Below are positions 41,645 to 48,643 of a DNA stretch of 64,000 bases, one piece after another (the stretch's first letter is position 1; every line of letters starts with the position of its first letter). A program made the position numbers and the translations under genes. The notes under the pieces are model-generated. The model saw only the letters and a program-made list of their open reading frames with translations, ran no database searches and had not been told where the DNA came from. This DNA comes from Mesorhizobium xinjiangense (lineage in GTDB: Bacteria > Pseudomonadota > Alphaproteobacteria > Rhizobiales > Rhizobiaceae): NCBI RefSeq assembly GCF_009749525.1, contig NZ_WOAC01000006.1, forward strand, positions 62,001-126,000, read 5' to 3'.

Positions 41645-42667
41645 CTAGCGCCTCTCCGCCGCGATGTTGACTTCGGGCAACCGCGGCAGCCCGAAGATGG
41701 AATGATCCTGCTCGCCCGCCGGCGCTGCAGTGCGCGTCGCCGCGCGCAGCTTGGCCGAACGCGCCCGCGGGTTGGCCGCAGCCTCGCCATCGCTGGCCGC
41801 GACAACCTTGTCGGCCTTGTCGAATGTGGCGATGCGCGTCTGCTTTTCCGGCAGATGCCGCGAGCCGCCGGTACCGCCCGCCCGATCGACGAAGAACCGC
41901 TTGACCATGCGGTCTTCCAGCGAGTGAAAGGTGACCACCACCAGCCGTCCGCCCGGCTTGAGCACATGCTCGGCGGCAAAAAGGGCCCGCCCCAATTCGC
42001 CCAACTCGTCATTGACGAAGATGCGCAGCGCCTGAAAACACCGCGTAGCGGGATGGATCTTGTCTTTCGGCCCGCGTCCGACCGTCGCCTCGATGGCGTC
42101 CGCCAGATCGAGCGTGCGCAGAAAAGGCCTTGCCTCGCGCCGGCGCTCGATCATGCGCGCAATGCGGCCGGCATGGCGCTCTTCACCCAGCAGGCCGAAG
42201 ATTCGCGTGAGATCGCTCGATTTGAAGCTGTTGACGACGTCGGCCGCGCTCATCCCGCGCTTATCCATGCGCATGTCGAGCGGCCCATCATGGCGGAAGG
42301 AAAAACCGCGCTCGGCCTGGTCGAGCTGCATCGAGGATACGCCGATATCGAGGACGACGGCATCGACAGGATCGTCCGCATAGCTGTCGAGGTTCGAGAA
42401 TGCCCCCTCGACGAGCCGCAGTCTGCCGCCAGATTGCGCCTCCATCGCACGCCCCGCCGCGATGGCATCGGGATCACGATCGACGGCGACGACATTCGCG
42501 CCCGCATCGATCAGCGCCTGCGAATAGCCGCCGGCGCCGAACGTTCCGTCGATGATCGTCATGCCTCCGCGGGGCGCAACCGCAGCCAGCACCTCCTTCA
42601 ACAGGACCGGAATGTGACGGGCCGGTCCGCCACCGGCGCTGCCCATCTCACCGGGGCCCGCCATCAT
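41645..42667 (-). CDS. rsmH: 16S rRNA (cytosine(1402)-N4)-methyltransferase
   Basis: A 340-residue SAM methyltransferase modifying C1402 of 16S rRNA. Canonical blocks are [11 protein letters not shown], the SAM loop [36 protein letters not shown] with [27 protein letters not shown], and [13 protein letters not shown]. The ATG at 42667 overlaps the mraZ stop by four bases; an adjacent ATG at 42664 is possible. Confidence 0.96.
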   Translation of the reverse strand: MMAGPGEMGSAGGGPARHIPVLLKEVLAAVAPRGGMTIIDGTFGAGGYSQALIDAGANVVAVDRDPDAIAAGRAMEAQSGGRLRLVEGAFSNLDSYADDPVDAVVLDIGVSSMQLDQAERGFSFRHDGPLDMRMDKRGMSAADVVNSFKSSDLTRIFGLLGEERHAGRIARMIERRREARPFLRTLDLADAIEATVGRGPKDKIHPATRCFQALRIFVNDELGELGRALFAAEHVLKPGGRLVVVTFHSLEDRMVKRFFVDRAGGTGGSRHLPEKQTRIATFDKADKVVAASDGEAAANPRARSAKLRAATRTAAPAGEQDHSIFGLPRLPEVNIAAERR

Positions 42668-43128
42668 TCCGCCCCTCCGGCCGCCTGGCCCGCTGCGGCC
42701 TGCCGCATCTTCAAGAGCCGCGCCCTCACCTGCTCGCCATGGGCGCGCAGTCTTTCCGGCTCCCAGATCTGGAAAAAATGCCCGCGGCCGACGAAAGCCA
42801 CCTGCGAGGTAATGCCGGTATGCTCGCGCAAGAAATCGGTCACGCCGATGCGCCCATCCTGGTCGAGCTTCAAAAGTGCCCCGTCGCCATAAAGGAAGAA
42901 CGACATGTCGTCGGCCGTCTGCATGAACGGATCTTCCTGGGCGATGCGCTGCTCGTAACGATCCAGCAGATCCGGCCCGCCGACGTCGAGCGCCGGCTCC
43001 GCCAGGGCACGCAGCGCATACAGTTCCGTATATCCGCGCTTCTGCACGATCGCACGAAAATGGGCCGGAACGGAGACGCGCCCCTTGGCGTCGATCCTGT
43101 TCACCGCGTTTGACAGAAATCTGTCCAT
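42664..43128 (-). CDS. mraZ: Transcriptional regulator MraZ
   Basis: A 154-residue AbrB-like DNA-binding protein that heads the cluster and, in E. coli, represses it by binding repeats near the mraZ promoter. Two related swapped-hairpin units are visible: [20 protein letters not shown] (first DxxGR-type) and [19 protein letters not shown] (second). RIDAKGR and DQDGRI are the paired loops. Candidate operator repeats lie 165-198 bases upstream. Confidence 0.95.
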   Translation of the reverse strand: MDRFLSNAVNRIDAKGRVSVPAHFRAIVQKRGYTELYALRALAEPALDVGGPDLLDRYEQRIAQEDPFMQTADDMSFFLYGDGALLKLDQDGRIGVTDFLREHTGITSQVAFVGRGHFFQIWEPERLRAHGEQVRARLLKMRQAAAGQAAGGAE

Positions 43129-43528
43129 TGCCCGCTGCGCTCGCCATGCCCCGTTTCAATGCCGCTTCCGCGACCCTTTCGCGTTCCGGCGCGATCCGGC
43201 TCGGCCATGAATGACGCCATGCACGCGGCCGTCGCGGCTGCAGGCATCGACGCTCGCTCACCCGAACAAATACGAATACTGGATCACGTTTATGGGATAT
43301 CATGGGCCATCATGGGCGTCAACGGGAACTCACTCCACTAGCATCAATCGACATGGGCCGGGTCCGCAGCAAATCGATTTCTGAACCGTTTATGGATCAT
43401 TAAGCCTAATGAAGGGTTTAGATCGGAATCTTCGCCCATCCCGATCGGCCGCTTGCGCGGGATTTGCCTTGCCGCTACCGTTTCGCGGTCAGCGATCAAC
43501 GCCAGCCCGAAACGCCGAGACGACCCAA
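43129..43528. other. Divergent intergenic region of mraZ and the PLP-enzyme gene
   Basis: Four hundred bases with no gene. It holds the periodic TGGG repeats at 43293-43326 described separately, and an AT-richer stretch around 43365-43410 that could carry the promoter of the plus-strand gene. Short open frames here lack ribosome-binding sites. Confidence 0.5.
43293..43326 (-). promoter_or_regulatory. Candidate MraZ operator repeats and mraZ promoter
   Basis: On the plus strand TGGG occurs at 43293, 43303 and 43313, and CGGG at 43323: four boxes at exactly 10-base spacing, with ATCA as the spacer end between the first three. MraZ of E. coli binds TGGG-type direct repeats separated by five bases, the same period. 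Here they read TGGG on the strand opposite to mraZ. Read on the minus strand the array overlaps TTGACG (43317-43322), a possible -35 element. An extra TGGG sits at 43354. Confidence 0.55.
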
Positions 43529-44641
43529 ATGACCGAAACACCTGAGGAGCGTGCCGCCGCCCTGCCCCATCTGCGCCGGGGGCGATTGAAAAAGGGCGAT
43601 CCCGTGCCCCTGCCGCTCACCATGGCGTCGATCTATCACCTGCCGGGCGACCCGGCCGGTTTCAGCCAGTACGGGCGTTTCGACAATCAGACCTGGGAGG
43701 CGACCGAAGAGCTTCTCGCTCATCTCGAAGACGCCGAAGCCGTCGCCTTCCCTTCGGGCATGGCCGCGATCACGGCCGTCTTCCTGTCGGTCCTGAAGTC
43801 CGGCGACCGCCTGCTTCTGCCGACGGACGGCTATTACACGCCGCGCGTTTTCGCCGAGCGGTTCCTGAACGGGCTCGGCATAACCGTCGAAACGCGGCCG
43901 ACGGCGGAATTCCTGGAAGGCGGTTTCGCCGGCTATCGCATGGTTTTCGTCGAAACGCCGTCCAATCCGGGGCTCGCCCTGTGCGATCTCGAGAAAGTGG
44001 CCCGCGAGGCCCATGCGGCCGGCGCCCTCGTGGTTGCCGACAACACCACGATGACACCCTACGGCCAGCGTCCCCTCGATCTGGGTGCCGACATGGTGGT
44101 CGCCGCCGACACCAAGGCGACGAACGGCCATTCCGACGCATTGTTCGGCCATGTCGCGAGCCGTGACCCGGCGCTGATCGCGTCGGTGCGCGAATGGCGC
44201 ACGCTGTCGGGCGCCATTCCAGGCCCGTTCGAGGCCTGGCTGGTGCATCGCGGACTGGAGACCCTCGAGGTCCGCTTCGAACGCATGTGCAACTCGGCCG
44301 AAACGATCGCCGAGCGGCTTGCCGGCCATCCGGCCGTCGCGGCCGTGTCCTTTCCCGGACTGCCGCACCACCCGCAGCACGAACTGGCGCGCCGGCAGAT
44401 GCTGTGCTGCGGCTTTCTGATCGGCCTGACGCTTGCCTCTGCCGAGAACGCGGAGCGTTTCATCGACACATGCAGCCTCATCCAGCCGGCAACGTCCTTC
44501 GGCGGCGTGCACAGCTCGGCCGAACGACGCGCGCGCTGGGGCGACGCCGTGGCGCCGGGCTTCGTGCGCATGTCGGTCGGCTGCGAGCCGGTCGAGGAAC
44601 TGTGGAAGGCGATGTCCGCCGCTCTCGACGCTCTCGTGTGA
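43529..44641 (+). CDS. Cys/Met metabolism PLP-dependent enzyme (cystathionine gamma-lyase/beta-lyase-like)
   Basis: A 370-residue fold-type I PLP enzyme of the transsulfuration family. FPSGMAAITAVFLSVLKSGDRLL begins the cofactor-phosphate region. FVETPSNPGLALCDLE and VVADNTTMTPYGQRPLDLGAD follow, with the PLP-binding lysine in ADTKATNGHSDALFGHV (family pattern SxTKYxxGHSD). Whether it acts on cystathionine, methionine or another cysteine derivative cannot be read from the sequence; I favour a cystathionine lyase. The ATG at 43529 starts a normal family N-terminus. Its stop is about 24 bases from the 3' end of the RNase P RNA gene on the other strand. Confidence 0.88.
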   Translation: MTETPEERAAALPHLRRGRLKKGDPVPLPLTMASIYHLPGDPAGFSQYGRFDNQTWEATEELLAHLEDAEAVAFPSGMAAITAVFLSVLKSGDRLLLPTDGYYTPRVFAERFLNGLGITVETRPTAEFLEGGFAGYRMVFVETPSNPGLALCDLEKVAREAHAAGALVVADNTTMTPYGQRPLDLGADMVVAADTKATNGHSDALFGHVASRDPALIASVREWRTLSGAIPGPFEAWLVHRGLETLEVRFERMCNSAETIAERLAGHPAVAAVSFPGLPHHPQHELARRQMLCCGFLIGLTLASAENAERFIDTCSLIQPATSFGGVHSSAERRARWGDAVAPGFVRMSVGCEPVEELWKAMSAALDALV

Positions 44642-44664
44642 GGGCGCCTCGACGCGCTCGAAAA

Positions 44665-45115
44665 GATGCCAGCCGGCCTGTAAGCCGGGTTCTGTATGGC
44701 CCCGCCGTCGTGTGACGGCGGAACGTGGCGGCCATTCCTCTGGGACGGGAATTGCTTCCCGCCTCGTGCAACCTACCCGGATGGCTGGACCGGAAACTGT
44801 CCGGGAGTTGCCTCCCGCGCCATCCCTATTCGGTCTTGCTCCCGGTGGGGCTTGCCGTGCCGCTCCTGTCGCCAGTCGCGCGGTGGGCTCTTACCCCACC
44901 CTTTCACCCTTACCCCGCCGGTAAATCGGCCCGTAATCATGGCCGGGCCGCTGCAATGGGGCCGATTTACAGGCGGGGCGGTCTGCTCTCTGTGGCGCTT
45001 TCCCTGGGGTCGCCCCCGCCGACATTTCGCCGGCACCGTGTTTCCATGGAGCCCGGACTTTCCTCGCGGACAACCTTTCGGTTCCCATCCGCGCGGCCGC
45101 CCGGCCAGCTGGCAT
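44665..45115 (-). ncRNA. rnpB: RNase P RNA (type A, alphaproteobacterial)
   Basis: The catalytic RNA of ribonuclease P, about 450 nt. On the minus strand the universally conserved 5' core reads GAGGAAAGTCCGGGCTCC, near 45075-45050. The 5' end GCCAGCTGGCC (about 45113-45103) pairs with the 3' end GGCCGGCTGGC (about 44679-44669) to form helix P1. Near the 3' end comes CAGAACCCGGCTTACAGGCC, the conserved P4-J region ending, and internal AGAGG/GGGTAAGG elements fit type A. Ends are estimated from the P1 pairing. No protein should be annotated here, although frames are open on both strands. Confidence 0.93.
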
Positions 45116-45120
45116 TGATG

Positions 45121-45149
45121 CATAAAGGGTCTTGCGCCGGGAATTGCAA
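45121..45149 (-). promoter_or_regulatory. Promoter of rnpB
   Basis: Read on the minus strand, TTGCAA (45149-45144) and TTTATG (45126-45121) are 17 bases apart. The -10 element ends about six bases before the inferred 5' end of the RNase P RNA, the spacing expected for a sigma-70 promoter. Confidence 0.65.
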
Positions 45150-45233
45150 CCCCAAACACGCCGAAGCGGTCCGCACATCGCCATCCGCCGCTGCGGCCCG
45201 GAAGCCGCATGACTTCCGGGTGCCGGTCTTGCG

Positions 45234-45728
45234 TCAGTTGCCGAGAATGCGCTTGACCTTGGCGCAATAGGCGGAGGAAATCTTGTTCATCCGCTTGGCA
45301 CCGTGACCGGCATTGTATTTCAGGATGGTCCCGCAAGTCGAACCGCCGCCCAGCTTATGCGCCTGGGCGAGGTATTTCATGCCGTACCTTATGTTCGTCT
45401 CGGGATCGAAAAGCGCCTTGACCGACCCGCTATAGCCCATCATGCGGGCCGTGGCCGGCTTGATCTGCATCAGACCAACCTCGCCGGCACTGCCGCGCAC
45501 ATTGGGTCGGAAGTTGCTTTCGACATGAACCACGGCATTCGCCAATTGCACCGGAACGCCGTAGTTCTTGGCATAGCGTGCGATAAGATCGGAATAGTTT
45601 TTGCCCTCCTTCGAGCCGATCTTGGCGAGCGATGCCGGATTGGTTGGATGATGATTGCTTTCTGCGTGTGCTCCAAAACTCGTCATGCCTGCAGCCACTG
45701 CCGCTGCAAGTACCGTCAGTTTCATCAT
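45234..45728 (-). CDS. Lytic transglycosylase, SLT domain
   Basis: A 164-residue exported muramidase-like enzyme cleaving glycan strands to 1,6-anhydro-MurNAc ends. The signal peptide ends near AHAES (residue 22-24). The SLT core begins at about residue 45, with the catalytic E70 in VVHVESNFRPNVRGSAGEVGLMQIKP and the C-terminal block ILKYNAGHGAKR (the usual YNAG motif). Small, single-domain, soluble members of this kind are common in rhizobia. Two adjacent ATG codons (45728 and 45725) are possible starts. Confidence 0.9.
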   Translation of the reverse strand: MMKLTVLAAAVAAGMTSFGAHAESNHHPTNPASLAKIGSKEGKNYSDLIARYAKNYGVPVQLANAVVHVESNFRPNVRGSAGEVGLMQIKPATARMMGYSGSVKALFDPETNIRYGMKYLAQAHKLGGGSTCGTILKYNAGHGAKRMNKISSAYCAKVKRILGN

Positions 45729-45918
45729 GCTTGGATGCTTCTCTTTTCGTTGTTGCCCCGCCTACGGGAATCGTGGTTTTTGTGAAGGTGCGAAGCACAG
45801 GAAACGGCTCCGCGATTGGACGGAACAGGCAGGTGACCGGCGAATGCGAGGCATTCATGTCGGCAACGGTCACGATTTCTTAAAGAAGATTACAGGCGTT
45901 CGAGACTGCCCGAGGACT

Positions 45919-46683
45919 TCAGCCCGTCTGTACCGGCAAGGCTGACAACAGGCGATGCAGCGTCTCGATGGTCGAGGCATCCGCCACGCCGTCGACGCGC
46001 GCCGGCCGGAAATGGCGCTGGAAGGCGTCCACCGCCGCCCGCGTCATCGCATCGAATTGGCCCGTTATTTCAACATTGTATCCGTAGATCGCGAGCATCG
46101 ACTGGAGCGCCTCGATCGGCTGGCCGCGATCGCCGAGCGTCAAGAAACGCCCGCCGCTGACAGTGGACGGCTCGACCCAATGGCCAAGTCCGGCAGCATG
46201 CAGAACACGCCAGGGGAACTTCTCGCCAGGGTCGATCTTGCGGCCCGGTGCAACGTCCGAGTGCGCCAGAATGCGCTCCGGCGCGACGGCATGCCGCGCC
46301 GAAATTCCGGCGCACAGGCCGATCACCGCCTCGATTTGGGCGTCCGGGAAGACGGGATAGCCGAGAAAATGGCCGGGATTGACAACCTCCACGCCAACCG
46401 AATGCGAGTTGATGTCGCTCACGCCCTTCCATGAACTGCGCCCGGCATGCCAGGCGCGGTCGCTTTCGCGCACCATCTGCACGATGCGGCCGTCCTCGTG
46501 CACGATGTAATGCGACGAGACCTGGCTTGTGGGGTCGCACAGCCACGCTTCGGCACCCTCGCCGTTCTCCATGCCCGTATAATGAAGAACGATCATGTCG
46601 GGTGCCGTCGGGCCGGCGCGCGGTCCGAAATTCGGCGATACCCTGATCTCTGCGCCCGGATGGTCGGCCGCAAAGCCCGTCAT
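45919..46683 (-). CDS. N-acetylmuramoyl-L-alanine amidase (AmpD/AmiD-like) with peptidoglycan-binding domain
   Basis: A 254-residue zinc amidase of the amidase_2 family, cutting the MurNAc-L-Ala bond of cell-wall fragments. The zinc ligands are H34 (VLHYTGM), H141 (AHSDVAPGRK) and D151 (IDPG); SVGVEVVNPGH is the central block. Residues of about 185-250 form a peptidoglycan_binding_1 domain (LGDRGQPIEALQSMLAIYGY). No signal peptide is seen, so it may act on recycled muropeptides in the cytoplasm or be exported by another route. The start overlaps the djlA-like stop by four bases. Confidence 0.9.
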   Translation of the reverse strand: MTGFAADHPGAEIRVSPNFGPRAGPTAPDMIVLHYTGMENGEGAEAWLCDPTSQVSSHYIVHEDGRIVQMVRESDRAWHAGRSSWKGVSDINSHSVGVEVVNPGHFLGYPVFPDAQIEAVIGLCAGISARHAVAPERILAHSDVAPGRKIDPGEKFPWRVLHAAGLGHWVEPSTVSGGRFLTLGDRGQPIEALQSMLAIYGYNVEITGQFDAMTRAAVDAFQRHFRPARVDGVADASTIETLHRLLSALPVQTG

Positions 46684-47399
46684 GCGTTCTCTCGTTGCCG
46701 CTCGATCTGCTCGAATGCCGCGTTGATCGTCGCCAGCCGCTCATTGGCGATGGCGATGAATTCCTCGGGCACGCCGCGCGCAATCAACCGGTCGGGATGG
46801 TTTTCCTTGACCAGGCGGCGATAATGCAACCGGATCTCGTCATACGGCTCGTCGCGCTCCACGCCCAGGATGGCGTAAGGGTCCGCCTTGCCGGGGATGG
46901 CGTGGCGGGCGAGAATGCGCTCGAACCCGGCCTCGTCTATCTCGAAGATCTCCGCCACGCGGTGCAGGAACGCCACCTCCCGCTCGTGGATCAGTCCATC
47001 GGCCTTGGCGATATGGAACAGCCCGTCGAGGATATCGGTTAGCATGGCGCAATTCGGCCGACCGGACCCGCACAGCCTGGCCAGCCGGTCGGCATAGGCC
47101 TCGAAACCCGCCGTGTCCGACATTGCGAGCTTGTAGAGACGGCCGACATTGCGCTCCTCTTCGCGCGGAACGGCAAAGATCTGGCGGAACGCACGCACTT
47201 CGTCCTGCGTCACTACACCATCGGCCTTCGCCATTTTTGCCGAGAGCGCGATCATGGCGATCGAGAACGCAACGCGCCGGCGCAGTTCCGGATCGCCGGC
47301 AAATGCCGTACGCACGGCGTCTATAATGTCGCCGACACCGGTTACGGCGCTGGTCGACATCCGTGAGACGAAATCACCAAGGCGGATCCAAATCGACAT
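46680..47399 (-). CDS. DjlA-like protein: TerB domain plus C-terminal J domain
   Basis: A 239-residue co-chaperone-like protein. Residues of about 40-160 have the all-helical TerB/DjlA pattern with acidic ends such as MAKADGVVTQDEV and IAKADGLIHEREV. The C-terminal J domain (about 172-237) carries DPYAILGV and the HPD motif at 201-203, needed to stimulate DnaK. Unlike E. coli DjlA, no N-terminal transmembrane segment is obvious. It is translationally coupled to the following amidase gene. Confidence 0.88.
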   Translation of the reverse strand: MSIWIRLGDFVSRMSTSAVTGVGDIIDAVRTAFAGDPELRRRVAFSIAMIALSAKMAKADGVVTQDEVRAFRQIFAVPREEERNVGRLYKLAMSDTAGFEAYADRLARLCGSGRPNCAMLTDILDGLFHIAKADGLIHEREVAFLHRVAEIFEIDEAGFERILARHAIPGKADPYAILGVERDEPYDEIRLHYRRLVKENHPDRLIARGVPEEFIAIANERLATINAAFEQIERQRENA

Positions 47400-47674
47400 A
47401 CGCCCTGTCTAATAGCTATTCCAATGAATTGCGAGCATATCTGATCCCCGGGCGAAGGGTGAAACGCGATCAGCCTTGCCGAGAAACGTGGCCGCCCGCC
47501 AAATCTTGCCTTTACGGCAAATGGCCGACGCAAACGTCCCTTCGCGCTGCAGCCGCGCCGGCTCCAGCGCCGTCAATCAAGCCGGGACCGCCCGAATCGG
47601 CCGATCGACACGAGCCGATCCGGTTGCACAATGGTTGGGGCGGACCGGATCACCGGCCGCCCCGGTCCATGGAT

Positions 47675-47875
47675 TTACTGCGCGGCCGGCTCTTCGGCCG
47701 GCATATCCGGCGATGCGCTCGGCTCTTCGGTTGCGCCGGTTGCAGGCTGTTCAGCAGGCGCCGCCGCATCTGGCTGTGTGCTCTGTGTCGTCGTGGTGTC
47801 TGTGCTGGTGTCGCTGCACGCAGCAAGACCCAACAACGCAATGGCGGATGCGGATGCGAGAATAAGCTTTTTCAT
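47675..47875 (-). CDS. Small Ala/Pro/Thr-rich lipoprotein
   Basis: A predicted 66-residue lipoprotein. The N-terminus MKKLILASASAIALLGLAAC is a signal peptide with lipobox LAAC (C20 lipidated). The rest is low complexity (runs of Thr, then Pro/Ala/Glu) and likely disordered in the periplasm. The ATG at 47875 follows AAAGGAGAG, a strong ribosome-binding site. No function can be assigned. A GC-rich hairpin with arms at 47637-47648 and 47653-47663 lies just downstream but lacks a T-tract. Confidence 0.75.
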   Translation of the reverse strand: MKKLILASASAIALLGLAACSDTSTDTTTTQSTQPDAAAPAEQPATGATEEPSASPDMPAEEPAAQ

Positions 47876-48010
47876 TTGTCTCTCCTTTGCGGTCTTGCCC
47901 GGCTCAGCCAGGCACCACGCGAAACAAATGATTTGCACCGCCACCGAGTTTCGTCACGTCTGGAATCGCCGCGTTACAATCCGTCAGGCGGCGGCATCCA
48001 GGGGCAGCGA

Positions 48011-48532
48011 TCACAGGCTCGCAGCACTTCTGGCCGCTTGATCATACTGACCCGAAAGCGCCCGCATCAGCGCCGCGATCTGGCTGACCTGCCCGTCCTC
48101 GAAACCAAGCGCCCTGACGCTCGACACAAGCAGTTCCTCGCGCACTTCGCGGTAACGCCGGCAGGCCTCGGCTCCGGCTTGGGTCACCTGCACTGTCTTT
48201 TCCTTGCCGCGACGACCCGTTTCTATCAGCCCGGCGCTCTCGAGCTTCTTGAGCGCGTAGGCCACGACATGCGTGTCCTCGATGTTGAGCATCATGCACA
48301 GATCCGAAAGCGTCTTTTCGCGCCCGCGGTGATTGCTCGAATGCAGGATCTGCACGTCGAGCGGTCCGAGCCCGGAAATGCCCGCCGCCCCCATGCAGCG
48401 CACCATCCAGCGCTGGAATGCATTGTTGAGGACATTGATGGCATACTCCATTTCCGACAGCGCCGGCATGCCGCCATCGGCGAGATGGGCAGCGGAGACG
48501 ACTGGGCCGATCGCCTTGTCAGATTCAGGCAT
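48011..48532 (-). CDS. MarR-type winged-helix transcriptional regulator
   Basis: A 173-residue protein. The central winged helix (about 65-135) contains LSDLCMMLNIEDTHVVAYALKKLESAGLIETGRRGKEKTVQVTQAG, with the recognition helix around THVVAYALKKL. The N-terminal 60 residues and C-terminal helices would form the dimer interface. It belongs to a predicted MarR-like group found beside metabolic genes. The ATG at 48532 with GAGG eight bases upstream is preferred over a GTG at 48538. It is divergent from the oxoprolinase gene and probably controls it and itself. Confidence 0.85.
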   Translation of the reverse strand: MPESDKAIGPVVSAAHLADGGMPALSEMEYAINVLNNAFQRWMVRCMGAAGISGLGPLDVQILHSSNHRGREKTLSDLCMMLNIEDTHVVAYALKKLESAGLIETGRRGKEKTVQVTQAGAEACRRYREVREELLVSSVRALGFEDGQVSQIAALMRALSGQYDQAARSAASL

Positions 48533-48550
48533 GTCCACAACCTCACACTT

Positions 48551-48570
48551 ACATTTTATCTACAAAATGT
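48551..48570. promoter_or_regulatory. Candidate operator between the MarR regulator and the oxoprolinase gene
   Basis: ACATTTTATCTACAAAATGT is an inverted repeat with perfect 7-bp arms (ACATTTT/AAAATGT) and a six-base centre. It abuts the -35 element of the oxoprolinase promoter and lies 18 bases upstream of the regulator ATG, a typical place for a MarR-family dimer site. Confidence 0.6.
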
Positions 48571-48599
48571 TGACGTTTTCTCGTAAATTGACTTATAAA
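48570..48599 (+). promoter_or_regulatory. Sigma-70 promoter of the hydantoinase/oxoprolinase gene
   Basis: TTGACG (48570-48575), a 17-base spacer, then TTATAA (48593-48598; TATAAA one base later). Transcription would begin near 48606, about 38 bases before the ATG at 48644. Confidence 0.65.
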
Positions 48600-48643
48600 A
48601 CATACGCGCCAAATGTCCAAGAGACGTGTCAGGGAGAGGGTTT

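Noticed and set aside
44673-45336. Several open frames of 60-190 codons on both strands
   Set aside because: They overlap the RNase P RNA gene, whose conserved core and P1 pairing are clear. Their products are low-complexity translations of structured RNA.
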